In this document: positions 50,565 to 60,401 of the stretch, one piece after another | Layout: every line of letters begins with the position of its first letter | Numbering within the stretch: position 1 is the stretch's first letter | NCBI RefSeq assembly: GCF_003019815.1 | Contig: NZ_CP027773.1 | Span: 3,483,001 to 3,547,000, forward strand | Source: Variovorax sp. PMC12 | Lineage (GTDB): Bacteria > Pseudomonadota > Gammaproteobacteria > Burkholderiales > Burkholderiaceae_C | Direction: 5' to 3' | Length of the DNA stretch: 64,000 bases | The notes under the pieces: model-generated | Told to the model about the DNA's origin: nothing | The model's database searches: none | What the model saw: the letters and a program-made list of their open reading frames with translations, nothing else | Position numbers and translations under genes: made by a program

Positions 50565-51209
50565 ATGGACAACACCCTTTCCTTGCTAGGCATCGCCGGC
50601 GCGATGGCGGTGGGCGCGATGAGCCCGGGCCCGAGTTTCGTGATGGTGGCGCGCACGGCCGTGGTCTCGCGCGGCGACGGGCTGGCTGCGGCGCTGGGCA
50701 TGGGGGCTGGCGGACTGGTCTTCGCCATCGCGGCGCTTGCGGGACTGCAGGCGGCGTTCCTGGCGGTGCCGGGGCTCTACCTGGCGATAAAAGGCTTCGG
50801 CGGCGCCTACCTCGTCTACCTGGGTTTTCGCATCTGCCGCGGCGCGCGCCAGCCACTGGCCGTGACACCCGATGTGGGTAACTCCCCCGGCCGGCAGGGG
50901 CGTGGCGGCCGCACCTTCCTGCTGGGCCTGGCGACCCAGGTCAGCAACCCGAAGACGGCCGTGGTCTACGCCAGCATCTTCGCCGCCTTCCTGCCGCGCG
51001 AGGTGCCGCTGGTGCTGGCGCTGGCGGTGCCGGCCGTGATCTTCTGCATCGAGACCGGCTGGTACGCCATCGTGGCGCTGGCGCTTTCCTCGGCGGCGCC
51101 GCGCTCGGCCTACCTGCGCTACAAGGCCTGGATCGACCGCGCGGCCGGCGGCGTGATGGGGCTGCTGGGGGTGCGGCTGGTCTGGTCGGCCTTGCGCGGC
51201 GGCCACTGA
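50565..51209 (+). CDS. LysE/RhtB family amino-acid exporter
   Basis: A 214-residue membrane protein with about six hydrophobic segments. The family opening MAVGAMSPGPSFVMVARTAV and the conserved QVSNPKTAVVYASIFAAFLP are clear. Such proteins export amino acids or homoserine lactones; the substrate cannot be told. It is divergent from the small membrane protein across an AT-rich control region and starts at ATG 50565. Confidence 0.93.
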   Translation: MDNTLSLLGIAGAMAVGAMSPGPSFVMVARTAVVSRGDGLAAALGMGAGGLVFAIAALAGLQAAFLAVPGLYLAIKGFGGAYLVYLGFRICRGARQPLAVTPDVGNSPGRQGRGGRTFLLGLATQVSNPKTAVVYASIFAAFLPREVPLVLALAVPAVIFCIETGWYAIVALALSSAAPRSAYLRYKAWIDRAAGGVMGLLGVRLVWSALRGGH

Positions 51210-51237
51210 CCGGGCACCGGCCGCGCCTGAAGCAGGC

Positions 51238-52839
51238 CTAGAGCAGGCTCTCGGGCGTCAGCGGCGCCAGCAGTTCGAGCATGGTGCGGTCCCAGAAGCC
51301 CGAATCGGGCTCCTCGTGCAGCACCGTGATCTGGCCGGCATCGTCGCTGACCCATTCGATGCGCCCGTCGTTGTTGCCTTCGGCAAAGCGCAGCCGGTAG
51401 GCGCCCTGCTGCTTGAGCACGTCGAGCAGCTTGAGCATCTGCTGCGCCATTTCGGGGCTGTGGATGATCAGGCCGATCTCGGTGTTCTGCGATTCCGAGC
51501 GCGGATCGAAATTCATCGAACCCACGAACAGCGTGCGCCGGTCGATCACCGCCGACTTCGCATGCAGCCGCCCGACCGTGGTGCCGAAAAGCCCCAGCCG
51601 CACGCTGCGCCGGGTGCGCGTGGAGCTCAGCTCGTACAGGTCGGCGCCGAGCTTGAGCATGTCGGGCCGGTAGCGGCGGTAGGCGGTGTGCACCAGCGGC
51701 TCGTCGGTGGCTGCCAGCGAATTGGTGACCACGCTGATCTTCACGCCGCGCCCGCGGATCTCGCGCATCACCTCGAGCCCCGTGGCGCCCGGTATCAGGT
51801 AGGGCGAGACGATGGTGACCTCGGCGCGCGCGCGGCGCATCTGCTCGACCACGTTGTAGCGCACGCTGTCGACGTCCAGCAGCGGCACGCCGCCGTACGA
51901 CGCGGTCTTGCCGATCACGCGGTCGGGCGAGTCGGCATAGGCCTCGGCCAGGGTCCAGATCAGGCCCAGCCTGCCGGCGTTCAGGTCGTCGGCGATCGGG
52001 CTGTAGCCCAGCAGGTCGTTGGGCGCGGGCGGCGGCGGCGGCGGGGTGGTGTCGGCGCCGGTGGCGGCGTCGAAGCGGCGCTGCAGCTCCTCGCGCGAAA
52101 GGCTGCTCGCCACCACCGACTGCACGGGGCGCACATAGGTGCTGTTCCAGTACTGGTCGAACAGGCTGCCGAGCCGGGGAATGAGCGCGCCGGTCACGAA
52201 GGTGTCGAGGTCGAGAAAGTTCTCGCCCGCCGTGCGCGTGAAGTACTGGTTGCCGATGTTGCGCCCGCCCGCCACCGCCATCGCGCCGTCGGCGATGAAC
52301 AGCTTGTTGTGCATGCGGCGGTTCACGCGGCTGAAGTCGAACAGCGAAGCCGCGAAGCGCCTGACCAGGCTGCTGCGCCCTGCCGGGAACGGGTTGAACA
52401 GCCGCAGCTCTACATTCGGCGTGGCGGCAAAGCCGAGCAGCAGTTCGTCTTCGCCCGATGTGTAGAGGTCGTCCATGAGCACCCGCACGCGCACGCCGCG
52501 CAGGGCGGCGTCGCGCAGGGTGCGCAGCAGGTAGCGGCCGGTCTCGTCGTTCTCGATCTGGTAGTACTGCACGTCCAGCGTGCGCTGGGCGCGGCGCGCC
52601 AGCTCGATGCGGGTGGCGAAGGCGAAGTCGCCGCCGGGCATCAGGCGAAAGCCGCTCAGGTCGGGGTCGGGCTGGGCCGCCATCGCGAGCTTGCCGAGCG
52701 CGGTGTCGGGCGACACGGCCATGGCCTTGGTGGGCGGGCGCGGCGCCTCGTCGGGCAGGGTGGCGCAGCCGCTGAACAGCAGCACGGCCAGCAAAGCGAT
52801 CACCCAATGGCCCCAGCGCGACATCGGGAGACGGCTCAT
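51238..52839 (-). CDS. Phospholipase D/cardiolipin synthase-family lipoprotein
   Basis: A 533-residue protein with two HKD motifs: HNKLFIADGAMAVAGGRN (about 185) and HAKSAVIDRRTLFVGSMN (about 415). The N-terminus is a lipoprotein signal with lipobox LLFSGC (Cys near 25), so the mature protein is membrane-anchored in the envelope. It resembles ClsC-type or other PLD-family phospholipid enzymes acting outside the cytoplasm. I chose ATG 52839. It ends the minus-strand run after rpoN, 10 bases downstream, so it may be read through from rpoN. Confidence 0.85.
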   Translation of the reverse strand: MSRLPMSRWGHWVIALLAVLLFSGCATLPDEAPRPPTKAMAVSPDTALGKLAMAAQPDPDLSGFRLMPGGDFAFATRIELARRAQRTLDVQYYQIENDETGRYLLRTLRDAALRGVRVRVLMDDLYTSGEDELLLGFAATPNVELRLFNPFPAGRSSLVRRFAASLFDFSRVNRRMHNKLFIADGAMAVAGGRNIGNQYFTRTAGENFLDLDTFVTGALIPRLGSLFDQYWNSTYVRPVQSVVASSLSREELQRRFDAATGADTTPPPPPPAPNDLLGYSPIADDLNAGRLGLIWTLAEAYADSPDRVIGKTASYGGVPLLDVDSVRYNVVEQMRRARAEVTIVSPYLIPGATGLEVMREIRGRGVKISVVTNSLAATDEPLVHTAYRRYRPDMLKLGADLYELSSTRTRRSVRLGLFGTTVGRLHAKSAVIDRRTLFVGSMNFDPRSESQNTEIGLIIHSPEMAQQMLKLLDVLKQQGAYRLRFAEGNNDGRIEWVSDDAGQITVLHEEPDSGFWDRTMLELLAPLTPESLL

Positions 52840-52849
52840 CGAAGGCTTT

Positions 52850-54457
52850 CTACAGGGCCTTGCGCAGGTTGGCGGGCGCAATGCGCAAGGCTTCGCGGTA
52901 CTTGGCCACGGTGCGGCGCGCGCACTCGATGCCCTGCTCCTTCAGCATCTCGGAGATCTGGCTGTCCGACAGCGGCTTCTTGATGCTCTCGGAGCTCACG
53001 AACTGCTTGATCAGCGCGCGCACCGCCGTGCTCGACGCATTGCCGCCGGTCTCGGTGCCCAGCGCCGAGCCGAAGAAATACTTCAGCTCGACCGTGCCGA
53101 ACGGCGTGGCCATGTACTTGGCGGTGGTCACGCGCGAGATGGTGGATTCGTGCAGGCCCAGTTCGTCCGCAATTTCGCGCAGCACCAGCGGGCGCATGGC
53201 CAGCTCGCCGTGCACGAAGTAGCTCTTCTGGCGCTCGACGATGGCGTTGCTCACGCGCAGGATGGTGTCGAAGCGCTGCTGGATGTTCTTGATGAACCAG
53301 CGCGCCTCCTGCAGCCGCTGCGACAGCGCCTGGCTGCCCTCGCCCTTGTGCGACTTGAGCGCGCCGGCATAGATGTCGTGCACGCGCAGGCGCGGCATGA
53401 CCTCGGGATTCAGCATGACGCGGAACTTGACGTTGGTGCCGCGTCCGGTCTTGGTGACGATCACGTCGGGAATGACGATGTTGCGCTCGACGTCGACGAA
53501 ACGGCGCCCCGGCTTGGGCTCCAGCCGCGCAATGACCTGCAGCGCCGAGCGCACCAGCTCTTCGCTGCTGCGGGTGAGCGTGGCCAGGCGCTTGAAGTCG
53601 CGCCGCGCGAGCAGTTCCATCGGCTGCTTGCAGATGGCGATCGCGGTCTTGTAGACCTGTGCCTGCTCTTCGTCTTCGTCGTCGTCCTCGGCGGCCAGCG
53701 CGCGCAGCTGGATGCTCAGGCATTCGCCGAGGTCGCGCGCCCCCACGCCCACCGGCTCCAGGCTCTGCAGCAGGCCGAGCGCCACCTGGAAGTGGTGCAC
53801 CAGGTCGTCGAACTGGTCGTTGTCGTCGCCGGCCAGGCCCGAGGCCAGCGCAGGCAGGGAGTCTTCGAGGTAGCCGTCGTCGTTGAGCGACTCGATCAGG
53901 AAGCGCAGCGCGGCGCTGTCGTTCTCGCTCAGGCGCAGGCTCAGCGCCTGGCGGTGCAGGAACGACTGCAGCGATTCCTGGCTGCGCGCGAGTTCGGTGG
54001 CGTCGGCGCGTTCGTCGTCGCCCAGGTTGTTCTGGCGCGCGGGAGCGTCGCTGCCCCACTCGCTGTCGTCGGGCGCCATGTCGACGGTGCCGTCGCCTTC
54101 CCAGTCGGGCTCGCGCTCGGCGATCTCGGCGGCGGGGCCGTCGGAGTCGGCCGTGGTGGTGGTGGCGGTCTCGGTCGAGGCGGTGGAGGTGCTGGCGGGC
54201 GGCGGGGTGAAGTCGCTCTCGCCGTCGCCGCCGTCACTGCCGTCATCGCGCGCAGCGGGGGCGTCGGCGGTGTCGAGCCCGAACTCCTCGCGCGCCGCTT
54301 CTTCCGCGGTGCGCTCGAGGAAGGGGTTCTCGTCGAGCATCTGCTCCACTTCCTGGCTCAGTTCGAGCGTGGAGAGTTGGAGCAGCCTGATCGACTGCTG
54401 CAGCTGGGGCGTCAACGCCAAGTGCTGCGAGACGCGAAGGGACAGCCCTTGCTTCAT
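52850..54457 (-). CDS. rpoN: RNA polymerase sigma-54 factor
   Basis: A 535-residue sigma factor for enhancer-dependent promoters (nitrogen metabolism, motility and others). It has the Gln/Leu-rich region I (1-50: SLRVSQHLALTPQLQQSIRL), an unusually long acidic, Thr/Ser-rich region II (about 55-145), the core-binding domain, the helix-turn-helix (LHESTISRVTTAKYM) and the RpoN box ARRTVAKYRE near the end. It lies 20 bases after lptB, the usual gene order. Confidence 0.97.
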   Translation of the reverse strand: MKQGLSLRVSQHLALTPQLQQSIRLLQLSTLELSQEVEQMLDENPFLERTAEEAAREEFGLDTADAPAARDDGSDGGDGESDFTPPPASTSTASTETATTTTADSDGPAAEIAEREPDWEGDGTVDMAPDDSEWGSDAPARQNNLGDDERADATELARSQESLQSFLHRQALSLRLSENDSAALRFLIESLNDDGYLEDSLPALASGLAGDDNDQFDDLVHHFQVALGLLQSLEPVGVGARDLGECLSIQLRALAAEDDDEDEEQAQVYKTAIAICKQPMELLARRDFKRLATLTRSSEELVRSALQVIARLEPKPGRRFVDVERNIVIPDVIVTKTGRGTNVKFRVMLNPEVMPRLRVHDIYAGALKSHKGEGSQALSQRLQEARWFIKNIQQRFDTILRVSNAIVERQKSYFVHGELAMRPLVLREIADELGLHESTISRVTTAKYMATPFGTVELKYFFGSALGTETGGNASSTAVRALIKQFVSSESIKKPLSDSQISEMLKEQGIECARRTVAKYREALRIAPANLRKAL

Positions 54458-54477
54458 GTGGAGAACCCGACCCTTCC

Positions 54478-55268
<791 letters not shown>

Positions 55269-55272
<4 letters not shown>

Positions 55273-55979
55273 TTGCGGGTTTCTCCATCGCCACCGAGCG
55301 TGGTGGTCGAGCGCAGGCCCGTGCCGGGCGCGGGCGTGGACGCTGCCGGCGCGGCCGGCTTGGCCCCGGCCGGTGCGCCGGGCGCGGGCGCCGTGGCGGC
55401 CTTGGGTGTCAGGATGGTCTTGACGCGGCCGCTCGGGGACGACGCGTTGACCGCGGTGTTCGGCGGCACGGTGGAACCGTTGACCGTGTAGGTGTCGTTG
55501 CTCTGGTCGTAGACGATCAGGGCGCCGGTGCTCACGTCGTTCGGCGTGGAACCGAGCAGGCGGCGCATTTCCGCGTTGCGGATGAACTTGACGTTGTCGG
55601 CACGGCTGTCGTACTCGATGACTTCGGACTCGCCCTCGATCCACTCGTCGGGGGCGTTGCGCTTCTGCTTGTAATAGGCCCGCTTGCCGGGTGCCGCCGT
55701 GACCACGCCGTACTGGTAGCCCTCGGCGTCCTGGCGGACATCGAGCCGCGCGCCGCGGATGATGATCGTGCCTTTTGTTACCAGCACGTTGCCCGTGAAC
55801 ACGCTGGTCTGCTTGAGGTCGTCGTAGCGCATGGCATCCGACTCGATGTTCATCGGCTTGCTGCGGTCGGCGGTCTCGGCCAGGGCGCCCGAGGCAAGGC
55901 CGGCCAGCAGCAACGCGGCGGCGGCCAGGCGGCCGACGCGACGCAGGAAGGGAGTGGTGGAGTAAGAATGCAATGTCAT
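55269..55979 (-). CDS. lptA: LPS transport periplasmic protein LptA
   Basis: A 236-residue periplasmic OstA-like bridge protein. A signal peptide (about 13-32, ends ALAET) precedes a beta-jellyroll (PMNIESDAMRYDDLKQTSVFTGNVLVTKGTI). The C-terminal ~40 residues are a proline/alanine-rich tail beyond the usual length. ATG 55979 was chosen over one at 56003. The expected partner lptC is not adjacent; the next gene upstream is dsbA, ended by its own terminator. Confidence 0.94.
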
Positions 55980-56041
55980 AGAGGCACGAAACTTGCTCGG
56001 CATTGTATGCGGCTGATTGCGACAACCCGCACGCACAGATG

Positions 56042-56062
56042 AAAAAGCCCGCCGAAGCGGGC
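56042..56062 (-). terminator. Rho-independent terminator after dsbA
   Basis: Reading the minus strand, gcccgc-ttcg-gcgggc forms a stable stem followed by five T. It lies between the dsbA stop and lptA, so dsbA and the lpt genes are separate transcripts and lptA needs its own promoter in the next 60 bases. Confidence 0.85.
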
Positions 56063-56103
56063 CGGGGATGAGGCGCGGCGCCACGAGGTGCGCAAAGCCC
56101 GGG

Positions 56104-56751
56104 TCAGCCCTTCCTGGCTTCGCCCACGAGGTAGTTCACGACCTGCAGCACCTTGGTCATGCTGCCGGCGGTTTCGCCGTCCACGTACCAGCGGCCGGCC
56201 ACGGCCATCGCCGGCACCCCAGCCACCTTGTAGGCATCGGTCATCTGCGAAGCCCGCTTGGCCTTGCTGGCCACGCCGAACGAGGTGAACAGTTCCTTGA
56301 ACTTCGCGGCGTCGAGGCCGTTGGCGGCGGCCCAGGCAATGATGTTGGCGTCGCCGTTCACGTTCTGGCGCTGCGCGTGGATCGCGTTGAACACCTTCGG
56401 CTGGTATTCGTCGACCTTGCCCATGGCCTCGAGCGTGTAGTACAGGCGCTGCTTGGCTTCGACGTCGTTGCCCACGAAAGGCACCGGGATGCGGCGGAAC
56501 GCCACTTCCTTGGGAGCCGACTTGACCCAGGCTTCGAGCGACGGCTCGAAGTCGTTGCAATGTGGGCAGTTGTACGAGAAGAACTCGACCACTTCGACCT
56601 TGCCGGCCGGCGCGTCGACGGGCACGCGCTTGTCGAGCACCAGGTACTCGGTGCCGGCCTTGGGCGCACGCGCCTGGGCATGGGCCGGGTTGGCGGCCAG
56701 GGACAGCAGCCCGAGCGAGGTGGCGGCCAGCGAAAAGTCACGACGTTTCAT
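56104..56751 (-). CDS. dsbA: Thiol:disulfide interchange protein DsbA
   Basis: A 215-residue periplasmic oxidase with signal peptide (ends NPAHAQA) and active-site CPHC at about 62-65 in FFSYNCPHCNDF; the cis-proline loop is VAGVPAMAV. It forms disulfides in exported proteins, which would include the cysteine-containing TpsA and YceI proteins here. ggagaa precedes the ATG. The SPOR and argS genes lie upstream on the same strand. Confidence 0.95.
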   Translation of the reverse strand: MKRRDFSLAATSLGLLSLAANPAHAQARAPKAGTEYLVLDKRVPVDAPAGKVEVVEFFSYNCPHCNDFEPSLEAWVKSAPKEVAFRRIPVPFVGNDVEAKQRLYYTLEAMGKVDEYQPKVFNAIHAQRQNVNGDANIIAWAAANGLDAAKFKELFTSFGVASKAKRASQMTDAYKVAGVPAMAVAGRWYVDGETAGSMTKVLQVVNYLVGEARKG

Positions 56752-56901
56752 TGAAAGGGTTCTCCAGTTGGTACGGCAGACTGAGCCGGCACGCGGCGGG
56801 GAGTTCCCCCCGCCCGCGGCGCGCCCAAGGCGATGAATGGTGGCGGCAGATACCGCGCGGCGAAGCTTAAGGGCTATTGGTGGCAATCGATCGCCGAGGC
56901 G

Positions 56902-57666
56902 TCAGCGCTGCACCCGCACGAGCGCCGAATCGAGACCGCCGCCGTCCAGGCGCTCCTTGAGCCGGTCGGCGTCTTCCTTCTTGTTGAAGGGGCCGGCCCG
57001 CACGCGGTAGACGGTGCGGCCCGCCTGCTCGCGCTCGGTGACCTTGGCCTCGACGCCCATCAGCGACAGCTTGGCGCGCTGGGCCTCGGCGTCGTCGGTG
57101 GTGCGGAAGGCGCCGGCCTGCACGAAGTACATGAACGGGTCGGCGCCCGAGCTGCTGCTGGCGGCGCTGCTGTTGCTGCTGGGCGCGGCCGACGCGGTGG
57201 TCGTGCTGCCGGAGCCGCCGCCCGAGCGGGCGCGCGCCAGGTCGCCCAGCGGGTCGTTCGACGGCGGCAGCGCGTTGGCCTCGGCGGGCGCGGGGGCGGT
57301 GCGCGGCTTGGCGGCAGTGGGGGGCACCACCACGGGCACGGGCGGCGCGGTGGTCGCCGGCGCAGTGGCAGGCGTGACGGCGGTGGTGGCCGGCTCGCCG
57401 GTGACGGGGTTGACCGGACCGCCCGCGGCCGGCGCCGGCTTGGGCGCGCCAGCCTTGCCGGCGAGCGGCGCGTTCGGGTCCCAGTCGCGGTTCTTGCGAG
57501 CCTCGGCTTCGTCCTGCTCGGCGCCGCCGCGCTGCGTCTTGGTCACGAAAGGAATCGGCACCTTGGTCACGTAGACCGCGATGCCCAGCGCGACGCCCAG
57601 GCCGAGCACCAGCCCGATGATCAGGCCGATGACGATGTTGCCGCGTTGTCTGGTTGTCTTCTTCAT
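56902..57666 (-). CDS. SPOR-domain inner-membrane protein
   Basis: A 254-residue protein: a short cytoplasmic N-terminus, one membrane segment (IVIGLIIGLVLGLGVALGIAV), a long proline/alanine/threonine-rich periplasmic linker, and a C-terminal SPOR domain (about 175-254; YFVQAGAFRTTDDAEAQRAKL). SPOR domains bind denuded peptidoglycan at the septum, so it is a FtsN-like division-site protein. It starts 11 bases after the argS stop, so it is in an argS operon. Confidence 0.93.
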   Translation of the reverse strand: MKKTTRQRGNIVIGLIIGLVLGLGVALGIAVYVTKVPIPFVTKTQRGGAEQDEAEARKNRDWDPNAPLAGKAGAPKPAPAAGGPVNPVTGEPATTAVTPATAPATTAPPVPVVVPPTAAKPRTAPAPAEANALPPSNDPLGDLARARSGGGSGSTTTASAAPSSNSSAASSSSGADPFMYFVQAGAFRTTDDAEAQRAKLSLMGVEAKVTEREQAGRTVYRVRAGPFNKKEDADRLKERLDGGGLDSALVRVQR

Positions 57667-57677
57667 GGTGGGGTGGT

Positions 57678-59363
57678 TCACATCTTGCTCGGCGCACTGA
57701 CGCCGAGAATCGCGAGGCCATTGTGCAGCACCTGCGCGGTCGCGGCGACCAGCGCCAGGCGGGCCAGCTTGACCTTCTCGTCGTCCACCAGGATGCGCTC
57801 GGCGTCGTAGTAGCTGTGGTAGCTGGCGGCCAGCTCGCGCAGATAGAAAGTGACGTCGTGCGGGGCGAAATCGCGCGCGGCGGCGGTGAGCATGGCCGGG
57901 TACTTGGCCAGCAGCAGCATCAGCGCCTGGGCCGCCGGGCTTTCCAGCGGCGACAGGTCGACGCCCGCCAGCGTGGCGCGGTCGCCGCCCCAGCCCGCCA
58001 GCACCGAGCAGATGCGCGCATGCGCGTACTGCACGTAGTACACCGGGTTGTCGTTGTTCTTGGTGACCGCGAGGTCGACGTCGAAGGTGTACTCGGTGTC
58101 CGGCTTGCGGCTCAGCAGGAAGAAGCGCACGGCGTCGGTGCTGGTCCATTCGATCAGGTCGCGCAGCGTGACGTAGCTGCCGGCGCGCTTGCTGATCTTG
58201 ACCTCCTCGCCGCCCTTGACCACGCGCACCATGGTGTGCAGCACGTAGTCGGGGTAGCCCTCGGGGATGCCCTCGCCCACGGCCTGCAGGCCGGCGCGCA
58301 CCCGGGCGATGGTGCCGTGGTGGTCGGTGCCCTGGATGTTGACGACCTTGTGGAAGCCGCGTTCCCACTTGGCGATGTGGTACGCCACGTCGGGCACGAA
58401 GTAGGTGTACGTGCCGTCCTGCTTCTTCATGACGCGGTCTTTGTCGTCGCCGTAGTCGGTCGACTTCAGCCACAGCGCGCCGTCCTGCTCGTAGGTCTTG
58501 CCGGCGGCCACCAGCTTCTGCACGGCGGCCTCGACGCGGCCGCTGGTGTAGAGGCTCGACTCCAGGTAGTACTGGTCGAAGTGCACGCGGAAGGCCTGCA
58601 GGTCGAGGTCCTGTTCGCGGCGCAGGTAGGCCACGGCGAACTCGCGGATGGCGTCGATGTCCTCGATGTCGCCGGTGGCGGTGACTTCGCGGTCTTCCGA
58701 CTTGACGGTCTTCTTGGCCTTGAAGTCTTCGGCGATGTCGGCGATGTAGTCGCCGTTGTAGGCCGGCGCCTTTTCGCCGCTGGGCCACTCGGCGTCGCCG
58801 GGCTTGAAGCCGCGCGCGCGCAGCTGGGTGCTGTTGGCCAGCGTCTGGATCTGCACGCCGGCGTCGTTGTAGTAGTACTCGCGCCACACGCTCTCGCCCT
58901 GCGAAGCGCGCAGGTTGCAGATGGCGTCGCCCAGCGCGGCCTGGCGGCCGTGGCCGACGTGCAGCGGGCCAGTCGGGTTGGCGGAGACGAACTCGACCAG
59001 CACCTTCTCGCCCGTGGCGGGCTGCTGGCCGAAGCTTTCGCTGGCCGACAGCACCTCGCGCACGATCTGCTGCTTGGCCGCCGTCTTCAGGCGGATGTTG
59101 AGGAAGCCGGGGCCGGCGATCTCGATGGCCTCGACCCATTGGCCGAAAGCGGGGGTTGCGAGCAAGGCGGCGCTGAGCTGTTCGGCCAGCTCGCGCGGCT
59201 TGCGCGCTAGCGGTTTGGCGAGCTGCATGGCTGCCGTGCTGGCGAAATCGCCATGGGCGGCCACCTTGGGCGACTCGAACGCGGCTTTGGAGCCAGCGCC
59301 GGGCGAGAGGGATTCGAGCGTGTTCGCGAGCGCCGCGAGCAGCTCCTGTTTGACCAATAGCAT
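57678..59363 (-). CDS. argS: Arginyl-tRNA synthetase
   Basis: A 561-residue class I synthetase that charges tRNA-Arg. HIGH motif as HVGHGR after ANPTGPL; KISKRAG takes the place of KMSKS; the C-terminal anticodon-binding DALR domain ends ILGVSAPSKM. N-terminal Add-1 domain is present. It heads the argS-SPOR pair. Confidence 0.97.
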   Translation of the reverse strand: MLLVKQELLAALANTLESLSPGAGSKAAFESPKVAAHGDFASTAAMQLAKPLARKPRELAEQLSAALLATPAFGQWVEAIEIAGPGFLNIRLKTAAKQQIVREVLSASESFGQQPATGEKVLVEFVSANPTGPLHVGHGRQAALGDAICNLRASQGESVWREYYYNDAGVQIQTLANSTQLRARGFKPGDAEWPSGEKAPAYNGDYIADIAEDFKAKKTVKSEDREVTATGDIEDIDAIREFAVAYLRREQDLDLQAFRVHFDQYYLESSLYTSGRVEAAVQKLVAAGKTYEQDGALWLKSTDYGDDKDRVMKKQDGTYTYFVPDVAYHIAKWERGFHKVVNIQGTDHHGTIARVRAGLQAVGEGIPEGYPDYVLHTMVRVVKGGEEVKISKRAGSYVTLRDLIEWTSTDAVRFFLLSRKPDTEYTFDVDLAVTKNNDNPVYYVQYAHARICSVLAGWGGDRATLAGVDLSPLESPAAQALMLLLAKYPAMLTAAARDFAPHDVTFYLRELAASYHSYYDAERILVDDEKVKLARLALVAATAQVLHNGLAILGVSAPSKM

Positions 59364-59493
59364 CTGCGAATTTTACCGGGGGCAAACCCGGGAGCTGTTG
59401 ACGATGGTCATCCAATCGTGAACCTGGCCCGTTACGATGGTCGGCCCCGGGGCGGGGCAACTGTCACAACCAACCTTGCAAGGACATATCACC

Positions 59494-59826
59494 ATGAAGA
59501 AGTTCCTTTCCCTGGTAGCCCTGGGCGCCTGTCTCTCCTTCGGCGCCTACGCGCAAGACAAGGCCGCCGCACCGGCGGCCGCTCCCGCCGCCATGGCCGC
59601 GCCGGCCGCCGGCGCCAGCTGCGACGCCAAGGCTGTCGACAAGAACGGCAAGGCCCTGGCCGGCGCTGCCAAGGCCAGCTTCGTCAAGAAGTGCGAAAAG
59701 GACGCCAAGGCCGCCGCCGCTCCCGCCTGCGCCACCAAGGCTGTGGACAAGAACGGCAAGGCCCTGGCCGGCGCCGCCAAGAACAGCTTCATGAAGAAGT
59801 GCGAAGCGGACGCAGCCAAGGGCTGA
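59494..59826 (+). CDS. Small exported PsiF-repeat protein
   Basis: A 110-residue exported protein with signal peptide (ends GAYAQD), an alanine/proline-rich stretch, and two near-identical PsiF-type repeats (KAVDKNGKALAGAAKxSF followed by a KKC segment), each with flanking cysteines. PsiF is a phosphate-starvation-induced protein of unknown function. The repeats are also nearly identical in DNA, suggesting recent duplication. aagga precedes the ATG. A strong terminator follows. Confidence 0.85.
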   Translation: MKKFLSLVALGACLSFGAYAQDKAAAPAAAPAAMAAPAAGASCDAKAVDKNGKALAGAAKASFVKKCEKDAKAAAAPACATKAVDKNGKALAGAAKNSFMKKCEADAAKG

Positions 59827-59846
59827 TTCACCGCCAACGCTGAAGA

Positions 59847-59871
59847 AGCCCGCCTCGCGCGGGCTTTTTTT
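59847..59871 (+). terminator. Rho-independent terminator after the PsiF-repeat gene
   Basis: agcccgc-ctcgc-gcgggct stem followed by a run of seven T, a textbook terminator, about 20 bases after the stop codon. Confidence 0.9.
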
Positions 59872-59883
59872 CGTCCCGGCTTC

Positions 59884-60336
59884 CTATTTGCCGAAGCCGC
59901 GCGCCAGGAACACCGCCACCAGCGGAATCAGCGCGATCAGGTGCGCCTGCACCATCACCAGCTTGCGCGTCTTCCTGATGTCGGCCTCGTCCGGCAGCTT
60001 GCCGGTGGCGCGCAGCGTCTTGCGCCAGCGGAAATAGGTGAGCGTCGGGAAGATCGAAAGCACGCCGACGATGATGAACAGCCCCAGCTTCACGTGCAGC
60101 AGCGGGTTGGTCCAGTACCAGGCCGTGCCCTTCATGCCCCACCAGGTGCGCGCGATGCCGGTGGCGAGCACGGCGATGGCCGCGATGCCGTAGACCATGT
60201 CGACCTTGGCCAGCCGCTCCACCACCGCTGCGTTGAGCCACTGCACCCGGCACAGCGCCGCTTCGCTGGAGATGAACACGACCATCGTCAGGATGGCCAA
60301 TATGTGCAGATAGGCGAGGATGGCTTCGAGGGTCAT
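59884..60336 (-). CDS. DUF2214 family membrane protein
   Basis: A 150-residue integral membrane protein with four hydrophobic segments (MTLEAILAYLHILAILTMVV at the start), resembling the DUF2214 family. The conserved pattern ILAYLH and TWWGMKGTAWYWTNPLLHVKLGLF fits. The function is unknown. It is convergent with the PsiF-repeat gene and starts at ATG 60336. Confidence 0.75.
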   Translation of the reverse strand: MTLEAILAYLHILAILTMVVFISSEAALCRVQWLNAAVVERLAKVDMVYGIAAIAVLATGIARTWWGMKGTAWYWTNPLLHVKLGLFIIVGVLSIFPTLTYFRWRKTLRATGKLPDEADIRKTRKLVMVQAHLIALIPLVAVFLARGFGK

Positions 60337-60401
60337 CGATGGCTTTCTTCTCAATGCAGCAGGTTGCAATTGCGCAGAGATTGTGCCGCCGCGAAGGCCA
60401 C

